A stretch of DNA of 49,587 nt from Acidobacteriota bacterium (GTDB lineage: Bacteria; Acidobacteriota; Terriglobia; Terriglobales; Acidobacteriaceae): the NCBI GenBank assembly GCA_021804655.1, contig JAJZHE010000004.1, forward strand, positions 1-49,587, read 5' to 3'. The first letter of the stretch is position 1. The number at the start of each line of letters is the position of its first letter. Positions 37,255-46,019 of this stretch are shown here, one piece after another. The notes below the pieces were generated by a model. It worked only from the letters and a program-made list of their open reading frames with translations, was not told where the DNA came from and did not search any database. The position numbers and the translations under genes are program-made.

Positions 37255-37421
37255 AGAGCAGCCCTCCCCCAGAACTGCCCACGCGGTCAACTGTAGGTTG
37301 TTTTGAAGTGAATGGCAAGAAATCTTAGGTAATAGCAATCAGTAACCATGTATTTACTTTAAAGTAATAAAGTAACCACCCAGTGCAACAGAATCAGCAA
37401 GCCGGGATCGGCTTTCGAAGC

Positions 37422-38366
37422 TCAGACAATGAGCCAGAACTGGTCGGCGCCAAAGGTTGCAAAACGTGCGAAGAGAATCTCGACGTCGCGGTCAGGCTGC
37501 CAACCGAAGGGTTGAATGGAGCGGGCGATGGCCGCGAGAGCGGGTGCCTGATCGGTTTGGGTGATGAGCAGGACGGAGGGTCCGGCTCCGCTGAGCGTGA
37601 CGGAGTGGATGCCGTGCTGGCCGACGAGCGGGAGCAGCGGATCCAGCAGCGGGCAGATGGCGCTGCGATACGTCTGGTGGAGGTGATCGGTTGTGGCGGC
37701 GGCCAGAAGATCAGCGCGGCCGGAGGCGAATGCAGGAGCCAGCAGCGCCGTTGCCTGAAGGTTGGCGACAACATCAGTGCGTGACCAGGCATCCGGCAGC
37801 ACGGAGCGAGCGTGGCTGGTGGCCAGCGGATGCGCGGGAAGCGCGAGAATGGCGCGCCAGGCATCGGGCGGCGGGATAGAGACCAGAGGCAAGGTGTGCG
37901 CGGGATCATCGGATGAACGGGCCGCGATGGCCAGGCCACCATACCAACATGCGGCGACGTTATCGGGATGACCTTCGAGGGCGGCGGCTTCGGCGAGAAC
38001 GCGCGCACTGGACCAACCCAGTGCGCCGAAGTGAGCGGCAAGGGCGACGGCGGCAAGTCGTCCCGCGGCTGAAGAGCCACAGCCCATGCCCAGGGGAATC
38101 TGGTTCTCCATGCGAAGGCTGAGCGGGAGGACAGACCGACCTTCGCGGGTCAGCAGCGCGCGATAGGTGTCGAGGATCAGGTTGCCATGAAGCTGGGAGC
38201 ATTCGGCGATGTTGCGCCCGGTGGCGTGGATGGAGAATGCCGAAGCAGGCTCAGCCTCGATCTCCAGGGCAAAATCGAGCGCAACGGCGGCAGTGTCAAA
38301 GGCCGCGCCCAGGTTGGCCGAGGTAGCGGGCAGGCGCAGAAGCAGAGGGCGAGGACGGTCGGGCAT
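37422..38366 (-). CDS. thrB: homoserine kinase
   Basis: LPATSANLGAAFDTAAVALDF, IPLGMGCGSSAAGRLAAVALA, EGHPDNVAACWYGGLAIA: GHMP kinase motifs. Confidence 0.93.
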   Translation of the reverse strand: MPDRPRPLLLRLPATSANLGAAFDTAAVALDFALEIEAEPASAFSIHATGRNIAECSQLHGNLILDTYRALLTREGRSVLPLSLRMENQIPLGMGCGSSAAGRLAAVALAAHFGALGWSSARVLAEAAALEGHPDNVAACWYGGLAIAARSSDDPAHTLPLVSIPPPDAWRAILALPAHPLATSHARSVLPDAWSRTDVVANLQATALLAPAFASGRADLLAAATTDHLHQTYRSAICPLLDPLLPLVGQHGIHSVTLSGAGPSVLLITQTDQAPALAAIARSIQPFGWQPDRDVEILFARFATFGADQFWLIV

Positions 38367-38367
38367 T

Positions 38368-39768
38368 TCAGATGGCCTGTCGTGATGGGCTGGAGGATTG
38401 GCTTGCAGGCGGCGCGGTGATCTCTGCCACCGAGCGCAGGGTGCGCAGGACGGCCTCGGGCGTAGCTTCGACGGCGACGGCGTTGCGGCGCAGGGGCTGC
38501 ATGGCGGCCTCGACGGGAGCGGCTTCGGCTTCGGTGAGCAGGGTGCCGCGATGGAAGTCGATGGTGTAGTCGGCGTCCTTGAGAGTGTGTCCGGTGAGCA
38601 GCAGGACGACAGTTTCAGTCGAGGCGATGCGGCCGTCGGCAACGAGTTTTTTCAGGCCGGCCAGGGTAACAGCGGAGGCGGGTTCGGAACCGATGCCTTC
38701 GCGGCCCAGTTCAGCCTTGGCGACGCCGATTTCGCCTTCACTCACGTCGAGACACCAGCCGCCGGTTTCGTGGATAACCTGAGCGGCTTTGCGCCAGCTT
38801 GCAGGGTTGCCGATGCGGATGGCGGTGGCGCGGGTGTGCGCTTCGACCGGCTCCAGAGCCTTGCCACCGTTGGCGGCGAAGCTGTGCACCAGCGGGGCCG
38901 AACCCGCGGCCTGGACGACGGTGATGCGCGGCAGGCGATGGATGAGTCCAAGCTCCTTCATCTCACGGAAGCCTTTGCCGAGCGCGGAGCTGTTGGCGAG
39001 ATTGCCGCCGGGCACGAGGATGTGGTCGGGAACATTCCAGTCCATGGCTTCGGCGAGTTCGAGCGCGGGGGTTTTCTGCCCCTCCAGGCGATAGGGATTG
39101 ACGGAGTTGAGCAGGTAGATGGGGGCCTGCTCGACGATGCGCGTGAGGACGCGAACGCAGCCGTCGAAGTCAGTCTCAAGCTGGCAGGTGACAGCACCGT
39201 AGTCCATCGCCTGGGAGAGCTTGCCCCAGGCGATCTTGCCCTGAGGAATGAGGACGAGTGAGCGCATGCCGGCGCGCGCGGCATAGGCGGCCATCGCCGC
39301 TGAGGTGTTGCCGGTGGAGGCGCAGGCGACCCATTCGAAGCCACGTTCGCGAGCGACGCTGAGAGCCGAGGTCATGCCGGTGTCTTTGAAGGATCCCGTG
39401 GGATTCATGCCCTGGTGCTTGGCGAAGAGCGCGTCGATGCCGAGAGCGCACGCGGCAAGCGGAAGGTGATAAAGCGGAGTATTGCCCTCGCGCAGGGTGA
39501 CGGCGTGGTCAAAGCTGTCAAGGATGGGCAGCAGTTCGCGGAAACGCCAGACACCGGAGTGATCGAGCCTGTCCTGCGAAAGGCGGCGTTCTCGCCAGAG
39601 CCACTTGAGCGCGCCGGCATTGGGACGGTCGCCGGCCCGGCTCCAGCCGGGATATTCGACCTCGAAGAGATCGCCGCAATCGGCGCAGCGGAAGTTGGGA
39701 CCGGCCTGGTCACCGCGAATGCGCTGGCCGCAGCCGAAACAGCGAAGCTGATGAAGATTGTCGCTCAT
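38368..39768 (-). CDS. thrC: threonine synthase
   Basis: LREGNTPLYHLP, KHQGMNPTGSFKDTGMTSALS, CASTGNTSAAMAAYAARAGM; N-terminal zinc-ribbon-like CFGCG..CADC. Confidence 0.94.
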   Translation of the reverse strand: MSDNLHQLRCFGCGQRIRGDQAGPNFRCADCGDLFEVEYPGWSRAGDRPNAGALKWLWRERRLSQDRLDHSGVWRFRELLPILDSFDHAVTLREGNTPLYHLPLAACALGIDALFAKHQGMNPTGSFKDTGMTSALSVARERGFEWVACASTGNTSAAMAAYAARAGMRSLVLIPQGKIAWGKLSQAMDYGAVTCQLETDFDGCVRVLTRIVEQAPIYLLNSVNPYRLEGQKTPALELAEAMDWNVPDHILVPGGNLANSSALGKGFREMKELGLIHRLPRITVVQAAGSAPLVHSFAANGGKALEPVEAHTRATAIRIGNPASWRKAAQVIHETGGWCLDVSEGEIGVAKAELGREGIGSEPASAVTLAGLKKLVADGRIASTETVVLLLTGHTLKDADYTIDFHRGTLLTEAEAAPVEAAMQPLRRNAVAVEATPEAVLRTLRSVAEITAPPASQSSSPSRQAI

Positions 39769-39867
39769 CTTAAGTGTTAGCCTACCAGCAAGCGGTCGGC
39801 GCGGTGCTGCACGGAGTGCGGAAAAAGGTGAGCACGAGTGAGGACAAGAGCAAACAAAACGCAGGGA

Positions 39868-40674
39868 TGGCACCGGATGTGGCAGGGATGGTTGGTGACG
39901 GTGCTGGCGGCGATGTTTCTGCACGGGGGCAGTGCAGTCGCGCAGAAGCCGTCGGCGTCCTTGCGGATTGCAGCGGCAGCAGATTTGCAGCCGGTGCTGC
40001 CGCCGGTGTTGCGCGCGTTTCAGCAGGCGACGGGGATCGAGGCGACGGCGACCTATGAGTCGTCGGCGGCGTTGACGGCACAGATGTTGAATGGCGCAGG
40101 TTTTGACCTGTTTTTATCCGCGGATATGAGCTATCCGCGGAAGATCATTGCTGCGGGACTGGGCGCAACCGCCGAGCCGGTGCCGTATGCGCATGGAGTG
40201 CTGGTGCTGTTCACACGGCACGATTCGCACTGGCCGCATCCGACGATGGAACTGCTGCGCGAGACGCAACTGAAGCGGCTGGCGATTGCCGATCCGGAAC
40301 GCGCACCCTATGGACGCGCTGCGATGGCCACGCTGACGAGCCTGGGATTGAGCGCAGCCTTGCAGCCGAAGATTGTGACGGCGGCCAATATCGCACAGGC
40401 GGCGCAGTTTGCCGAGACGGGCAACGCAGATGCGGGATTGATTTCGCAGACAGCGGCGGTGACGGCGACGTTGCGCGCGGCGGGAAGTTTTGTGGTGGTG
40501 CCGCAGGAGTTGTATCCGGTGATCGAACAGGGAGCGGTGGTACTGGCGCTGTCTCCGCGGCGAACGGAGGCGCAGCGGATGCTGGATTTTCTGCGCAGTC
40601 CGGAGATGCAGCGACAGTTGCAAAAAAGCGGACTGAATCCAGTGACGGATTTGGCCGTGCATACTTCTCAGTGA
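39868..40674 (+). CDS. modA: molybdate ABC transporter substrate-binding protein
   Basis: LRIAAAADLQPVLPPVLRAFQQATGIEATATYESSAALTAQMLNGAGFDLFLSADMSYP; followed by modB/modC; start uncertain (ORF track 39838). Confidence 0.92.
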   Translation, partial: WHRMWQGWLVTVLAAMFLHGGSAVAQKPSASLRIAAAADLQPVLPPVLRAFQQATGIEATATYESSAALTAQMLNGAGFDLFLSADMSYPRKIIAAGLGATAEPVPYAHGVLVLFTRHDSHWPHPTMELLRETQLKRLAIADPERAPYGRAAMATLTSLGLSAALQPKIVTAANIAQAAQFAETGNADAGLISQTAAVTATLRAAGSFVVVPQELYPVIEQGAVVLALSPRRTEAQRMLDFLRSPEMQRQLQKSGLNPVTDLAVHTSQ

Positions 40675-40702
40675 CGAGCGCAGTGAGGGACGCGAGGACG
40701 GG

Positions 40703-41377
40703 ATGGACTGGCAGGCTCTGGAGCTGACAATGCGGCTGGCCGCAGTGACGACGGCAATTCTGCTGGCGGTGGCTGTGCCGTTTGCCGCGTGGGTGGCGCT
40801 GAGTGGATCGCGGATGCGCGGCGTAGCGCAGGCGGTGACGGCACTGCCGCTGGTGTTGCCGCCGACGGTGCTGGGCTATTATCTGCTGGTGCTGCTGGGT
40901 ACGCGCACAGCGGTGGGGCGAGGGATTGCCGCGGTGCTTGGCCATCCGCTGGCGTTTTCCTTCGCTGGGCTGGTGGTGGGTTCGGCGATTTATAGCCTGC
41001 CGTTTGCGGTGCAGCCGCTGGTGGCGGGCTTTACCGGGGTGGACAAGGCGATGCTGGAGGCTGCGCAGATGCTGGGCGCCGGACCGGTGCGGCTGACGCG
41101 TACCATCCTGCTGCCGCTGGCGAGACGATCGGTGGTGACGGCGGCTCTGTTAAGTTTTTTGCACACGGTGGGCGAGTTTGGCGTGGTGCTGATGCTGGGC
41201 GGCGATATTCCGGGAGCAACACGCACGCTTTCGATTGTGCTCTTCGATCAGGTACAGGACTTCAATGAGCACGCGGCGAATCACACTTCCCTGCTGCTGC
41301 TGGGATTGTCGCTGACGGCGCTGATGGTGCTTTATGCGCGTCCGGACAGGTGGTCGAAGGCGGGGCGTCGTGGTTGA
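40703..41377 (+). CDS. modB: molybdate ABC transporter permease
   Basis: LPLVLPPTVLGYYLLVLLG, LPFAVQPLVAGFTGVDKAMLEAAQMLGAGPVRLTRTILLPLARRSV...HTVGEFGVVLMLGGDIPG. Confidence 0.95.
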   Translation: MDWQALELTMRLAAVTTAILLAVAVPFAAWVALSGSRMRGVAQAVTALPLVLPPTVLGYYLLVLLGTRTAVGRGIAAVLGHPLAFSFAGLVVGSAIYSLPFAVQPLVAGFTGVDKAMLEAAQMLGAGPVRLTRTILLPLARRSVVTAALLSFLHTVGEFGVVLMLGGDIPGATRTLSIVLFDQVQDFNEHAANHTSLLLLGLSLTALMVLYARPDRWSKAGRRG

Positions 41378-42092
41378 AGTGAAGCTGCACAGTTGCGCGG
41401 GAGGATTTGCGCTGGACGTTGCCTGCGAGATGACGGCACCGCTGACGGTGATCTTTGGCCCCTCTGGCGCGGGCAAGAGTACGCTGCTGCGCATGATCGC
41501 AGGGACGGCGCAGCCGGAGCGCGGGCTGGTGCGCCTGGATGGAGAGACGCTGACCGATACGGAGCGGAAGATTCATCGCAGGCCAGGCAGGCGCGGGGTG
41601 ATGCTGGCTTCGCAGCAGGCTGCGCTGTTTCCGCAGATGACGGTGGAGGGAAACGTGGGCTTCGGCTTGCGCGAGTTGGCTCGTGAAGCCCGTGCCGAGC
41701 GAATTGCCGAAGCGCTGGAAGTGGTTGGCGCGGAAGCACTGGCGCAGCGACGCGTGGCGACGCTCTCCGGAGGTGAAGCGCAACGCGTGGCCCTGGCACG
41801 TGCGCTGGCTCCTCGACCGCGGCTGCTGCTGTTGGATGAGCCGCTTTCAGCGCTGGATACAGAGGCCCGCGATGGAGTGATGACGGCGCTGCTGCGATGG
41901 CTGGGAGAGCACAACATCCAGACGATGGTGGTGACACACGACGCGGTGGATGCACTGCGCACACAGGCCGAGGTGGTGCGGATGCACGAAGGACGCGTGA
42001 CGGCTCAGGGTGCGGCGATGGATGTGCTGACCGAGGAGCGCAGGCGATTGCTGGAGCGGCTGGGCGCGACAGAGCGACTTCAGCCGCGGTGA
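41370..42092 (+). CDS. modC: molybdate ABC transporter ATP-binding protein
   Basis: VIFGPSGAGKSTLLRMIAG, LSGGEAQRVALARALAPRPRLLLLDEPLSALD; GTG start at 41370 overlapping the modB stop. Confidence 0.93.
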   Translation: MVEVKLHSCAGGFALDVACEMTAPLTVIFGPSGAGKSTLLRMIAGTAQPERGLVRLDGETLTDTERKIHRRPGRRGVMLASQQAALFPQMTVEGNVGFGLRELAREARAERIAEALEVVGAEALAQRRVATLSGGEAQRVALARALAPRPRLLLLDEPLSALDTEARDGVMTALLRWLGEHNIQTMVVTHDAVDALRTQAEVVRMHEGRVTAQGAAMDVLTEERRRLLERLGATERLQPR

Positions 42093-42151
42093 CATGGCTC
42101 CGTAGTGGTCAAGCTTCATCAAGCGAGACTGCCCGATCAAAAGCCAAGCCG

Positions 42152-43204
42152 TCAGAAACCGAGGAGAACCGGTTCCATCTCCAGACGAATGCCGAAGCGG
42201 GCATAGACGGCATCCGCGATCTGATCGCGCAAAGCGAGCAGTTCGTCGGCAGTGCCGCCGTCGCAGTTGATGAGCGCGAGGGTGTGGCGTGAGGAGATGC
42301 CGACGTTACCGAGGCGGAAGCCGCGCGCGAAACCAGCCTGCTCAATGAGCCAGGCTGCGGGCAGCTTGATGCGATGCTCGCCCGCCGGATAGCTGGGCGG
42401 TGGCGCACCGAGTCGCTGGGCGAGAGCTGCAAATTCAGCGGTGGTGACGACGGGGTTGCGAAAGAAGCTGCCCGCGCTGCGCACATCGGGATCGCCGGGG
42501 ACGAGCAGCATTCCTTTACTGCGGCGGATGGCACGAACCCTGTCCGCGACAGCGGAAAGCGTGGGAGATAGCTGGTCGGCAAAGGCGCGTTGCAGGTCGG
42601 CGTAGCGCAACAGCGGCGCACCGCCGGGCAGGAGCGCAAATTCAACGGCGGTGACAACGAAGAGGTCGCGCGCAGTGGAGTTGAAAATGCTCTGCCGATA
42701 GGAGAAGCTGCAATCGGCGGCTTCCATCTCATGGAACTGAAGCGTAGCGCGGTCGAGGACACGGACGCGGCGAATGGTTTCAGCGACCTCCTGACCATAC
42801 GCGCCGACATTTTGCACAGGAGTTCCACCGACGGTGCCGGGAATTCCGGCCAGGCACTCGATGCCGGCACAATCGGCGGCGATAGCCTCGGTAACGAAGG
42901 TGTCCCAAGGTTCGCCGGCGGCGGCGCGAAAGAGGCAGAGATCATCCTGAAAGGAACGGCTGATGCCACGGAGATCGGACTGCAGGACGAGGCCGTCGAA
43001 GCCGGAGTCGGCGACGACGAGATTGCTGCCGCCGCCGAGGACGAAGACAGGCAGATTGCACGTGCGTGCCCATGTGAAGGCCTCGACAAGCTGGGACTCC
43101 GAGCTGAGGCGGGCGAACCAGCGCGCCGGGCCTCCGATGCCCAGCGTGGTCAGCGGCGCAAGCGGACGATTTTCTTCAATGGACAGACCGGATGGCAGGA
43201 TCAT
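42152..43204 (-). CDS. murB: UDP-N-acetylmuramate dehydrogenase MurB
   Basis: LTTLGIGGPARWFARL, VLGGGSNLVVADSGFDGLVL, GIECLAGIPGTVGGTPVQNVGAYGQEV, SAGSFFRNPVV. Confidence 0.97.
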   Translation of the reverse strand: MILPSGLSIEENRPLAPLTTLGIGGPARWFARLSSESQLVEAFTWARTCNLPVFVLGGGSNLVVADSGFDGLVLQSDLRGISRSFQDDLCLFRAAAGEPWDTFVTEAIAADCAGIECLAGIPGTVGGTPVQNVGAYGQEVAETIRRVRVLDRATLQFHEMEAADCSFSYRQSIFNSTARDLFVVTAVEFALLPGGAPLLRYADLQRAFADQLSPTLSAVADRVRAIRRSKGMLLVPGDPDVRSAGSFFRNPVVTTAEFAALAQRLGAPPPSYPAGEHRIKLPAAWLIEQAGFARGFRLGNVGISSRHTLALINCDGGTADELLALRDQIADAVYARFGIRLEMEPVLLGF

Positions 43205-43315
43205 CGTTACAGTCAGGCTAAATCAGATGGGCGCGTTGGCGGCTGAACGATTCACGATGCTGGCAATCCCCGGTACACTGTATGGAACGGAGATTTTTCT
43301 CTGTCGGAGGCACAG

Positions 43316-43741
43316 ATGTATCCAGAGATTATGGTGATCCCGATGCGCGAAGAGATGACGCGCGCCGGAATCCAGGAAGCACGGACTGCGGACGAGGTGG
43401 ACGCTGCACTGCGACAGCCCGGAACGACGATGTTGGTAGTAAATTCCATCTGCGGCTGCGCAGCGGGCAAGATGCGCCCCGGTGTACGCATGGCGCTGGG
43501 ACACAGCACACTGCCGGATCGCTCGATTACGGTTTTTGCCGGACAGGATCGCGAAGCGACGGAACGGGCGCGGTCGTACTTTGAAGGACATCCGCCAACC
43601 TCGCCGGCGATTGCAATTCTGCGCGATGGCAAGCTGGTGTATCTGATGCAGCGGTATGTGATCGAAGCAGCGACAGCGCCGCAGATTGCCGGCGAACTGG
43701 CGCGCGCCTTCGATGAGCTGTGTACCAAAACGACGGCCTGA
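43316..43741 (+). CDS. BrxA/BrxB family bacilliredoxin
   Basis: MYPEIMVIPMREEMTRAGIQEA, LVVNSICGCAAGKMRPGV (CGC motif), SPAIAILRDGKLVYLMQRYVIE. Confidence 0.92.
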   Translation: MYPEIMVIPMREEMTRAGIQEARTADEVDAALRQPGTTMLVVNSICGCAAGKMRPGVRMALGHSTLPDRSITVFAGQDREATERARSYFEGHPPTSPAIAILRDGKLVYLMQRYVIEAATAPQIAGELARAFDELCTKTTA

Positions 43742-44056
43742 GGCATTGCATGCAGCCACTGCGGCCTGCGAGCCGCCACGCAGAGTGGCGGCGCTCCGTT
43801 TGGTCGCAGGCTGGCCTGAGTGAAGGACGCTGGCAACAGCAACTTCCCTGCACGCCATTGCAAGGAGCAGGCGCGGGCTTTGCCTGCTACGGACATTTGT
43901 TGCGCTACCGTTGGTCGCGGAGGCGCCGCGGCGAAGGACGCTGACGAACAGCAGATTCCCTGCGGGAATGACAACAAGAAAAGCAAAATCAAGAGCAAGG
44001 GCAAAGGCGAGAACACGAAAAGCGGGAACAATGGCAGGAGCGAGAGCGCAGACGCA
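43742..44056 (+). repeat. copy F of interspersed intergenic repeat (extended/duplicated 5' modules)
   Basis: aggcattgcatgcagcc..gctccgtttggtcgcagg..gctaccgttggtcgcgg..agcagattccctgcgggaatgacaacaagaaaagcaaaatcaagagcaagggcaaaggcgag. Confidence 0.85.
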
Positions 44057-44101
44057 TGATTTCGCTGGCGCAGATGGCTGTCGGCAAATTAGGATGGCGG
44101 G

Positions 44102-45163
44102 GTGAGTCCTCGAAGCACCCGCAGTACATCTACAGGAAAGCCGGACATCCGCACGGTGGCGTCGCTGGCGCGCGTGTCGATCGCCACGGTCTCCCGCACG
44201 ATCAATGGGTCGTCCGCGGTGAGCGACAAGCTGTCGAAGCGCGTATGGCAGGCGATCGAACAACTGAACTATTTTCCGAACACCCATGCGCGGAGCCTGG
44301 TCTCCGGGCGCAGCCGCATCCTGGGCATCATTGTCGAAAACATCACCAATCCGTTTTTTCCCGAACTGATTGCAAGCTTTGAAGAGATTGCGGTGGCGCA
44401 CGGCTACGAGCTGCTGGTGAGTTCGGGCAACATCCAAAGCGCAGCACAGATTGAGACCATTGTGCGCCGCATGCTGGAGCGCAAGGTGGAAGGCGTAGCG
44501 GTGTTGACCTTCGGCAGCGAAGAGTCGGTGCTGGATCAATTGGTGAACCACGGTATTCCACTGGTGCTGGCCGAGTTTGAGGTGAACAACCCGCGCGTGA
44601 GCACGATCCTGATCGATTACGCATCGGGGATTCGCGAAGCGGTGGAACATCTGGTGAATCTGGGGCACAGGAAGATTGCTTATCTGGCCGGGCCGCACAC
44701 GCTGCACTCCGCCGAAACGCGTCTGCACTGCTTTGAAAGCTCGACGGCAGTCTGCGGTCTGCGCATCCGCAAAGAGTGGATTGTGGACGCGGATCACACG
44801 CTGAAGGGCGGCGAAGCTGGGATGCAGCGGTTGCTGGGGCTGAAGGAACGTCCGACGGCAGTGATCTGCTCCAACGACATGACGGCGATTGGCGTGCTGC
44901 ATGCGGCGCACCAGGCGCGGCTGGCCGTGCCGGAGGAACTTTCCGTCATCGGGCTGGACGATATTGCATTTACTGAATTTACGTTGCCGCCGCTGACCAC
45001 GATCGGGCTTTCGCGCCACGCTCTGGCGCGCGCAGCATTTGATGCGCTGCGCGTGCAGGTGGAGGCGCTCAACGAGCCAGGCGAACACATGCCAAACCAG
45101 CGTCGCTTTGAGGTGACAACGACGCTGATCGCGCGCGAAAGCACTGCCCCTCCGAAGGCGTAG
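44102..45163 (+). CDS. LacI family transcriptional regulator
   Basis: RTVASLARVSIATVSRTINGSSAVSDKLSKRVWQAIEQLNYFPNTHARSL, GIIVENITNPFFPELI. Confidence 0.95.
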   Translation: MSPRSTRSTSTGKPDIRTVASLARVSIATVSRTINGSSAVSDKLSKRVWQAIEQLNYFPNTHARSLVSGRSRILGIIVENITNPFFPELIASFEEIAVAHGYELLVSSGNIQSAAQIETIVRRMLERKVEGVAVLTFGSEESVLDQLVNHGIPLVLAEFEVNNPRVSTILIDYASGIREAVEHLVNLGHRKIAYLAGPHTLHSAETRLHCFESSTAVCGLRIRKEWIVDADHTLKGGEAGMQRLLGLKERPTAVICSNDMTAIGVLHAAHQARLAVPEELSVIGLDDIAFTEFTLPPLTTIGLSRHALARAAFDALRVQVEALNEPGEHMPNQRRFEVTTTLIARESTAPPKA

Positions 45164-45185
45164 TCAAAGCATTTTGGCTCCAGGG

Positions 45186-46019
45186 TCAGGCGCGAACGAC
45201 TGGGTTCGTCAGCTCGCCGAGGCCATCGATACGGATGCGGACAATATCTCCCTCGGCCAGCGTGAAGTCATCGTCGGGCACGATACCTGTGCCGGTCATG
45301 AGAAACACTCCGCTGGGAAAGCAATTGTCGCGGAAGAGATATTCGACAAGCTGGGCTGGGTCGCGTTTGAGTTCGGCCAGCGTGGTGGACCCGGAGAACG
45401 CGACTGCGCCTGCGCGTTCGACTGCGAGCGCAATACCGGTCGTCGGCGGGAGCGGTTTGGTGGCAAGCAGGATGAAGGGGCCAAGCGCGCAACTGCCTTG
45501 GTAGACCTTGGCTTGTGGCAGATACAGGGGGTTTTCGCCTTCGATGTCACGCGAGCTCATGTCATTGCCGATGGTGCAGCCGACGATCTGTCCGCGTGGG
45601 TTGACGAGCAGCGTCCACTCCGGTTCTGGAACCGACCAGTGCGCGTCGCGACGGATGCGCACCGGCTGACCGGGGCCGGAGACGCGGCTGGCTGTGGCTT
45701 TGAAGAAAAGCTCGGGCCGCTCGGCGGAGTAGACACGATCGTAAAAGCTGCCACCGCCGGCATCGCGCGACTCTTCCATGCGCGCGTCGCGGCTGCGATA
45801 GTAGGTGACACCGGCGGCCCAGACTTCCTGACTCTGGATGGGCGCAAGCAGGTCTTCGGGTGAAAGCTGCTCGGCGACGCTTCCCTGCCCGACGATCTGA
45901 TCCATATAGCCGTGGAGATCATCCATGCGCAACAAGGCGTCCAGGCCTGTTTCAGGAACCGGGTAAACCTTCTGCTCGACGGTGAGAAAGAGGCCTTTGC
46001 GCGTATTCCAGAGCTTCAT
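45186..46019 (-). CDS. fumarylacetoacetate hydrolase family protein (putative sugar-acid catabolic enzyme)
   Basis: [90 protein letters not shown]. Confidence 0.9.
   Translation of the reverse strand: MKLWNTRKGLFLTVEQKVYPVPETGLDALLRMDDLHGYMDQIVGQGSVAEQLSPEDLLAPIQSQEVWAAGVTYYRSRDARMEESRDAGGGSFYDRVYSAERPELFFKATASRVSGPGQPVRIRRDAHWSVPEPEWTLLVNPRGQIVGCTIGNDMSSRDIEGENPLYLPQAKVYQGSCALGPFILLATKPLPPTTGIALAVERAGAVAFSGSTTLAELKRDPAQLVEYLFRDNCFPSGVFLMTGTGIVPDDDFTLAEGDIVRIRIDGLGELTNPVVRA

Noticed and set aside
40115-40141. TATCCGCGGA direct/palindromic repeat (tatccgcggatatgagctatccgcgg)
   Set aside because: Lies inside modA coding sequence (SADMSYPRK) and is adequately explained by codon use.
12138-44056. 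CRISPR array as explanation for the repeats
   Set aside because: Repeats are dispersed, not tandem with uniform spacers, and no cas genes are present.
43223-45088. 621-aa minus-strand ORF across bacilliredoxin, repeat F and lacI
   Set aside because: Shadow frame plus translated repeat (FLVVIPAGNLLF); spans unrelated genes.
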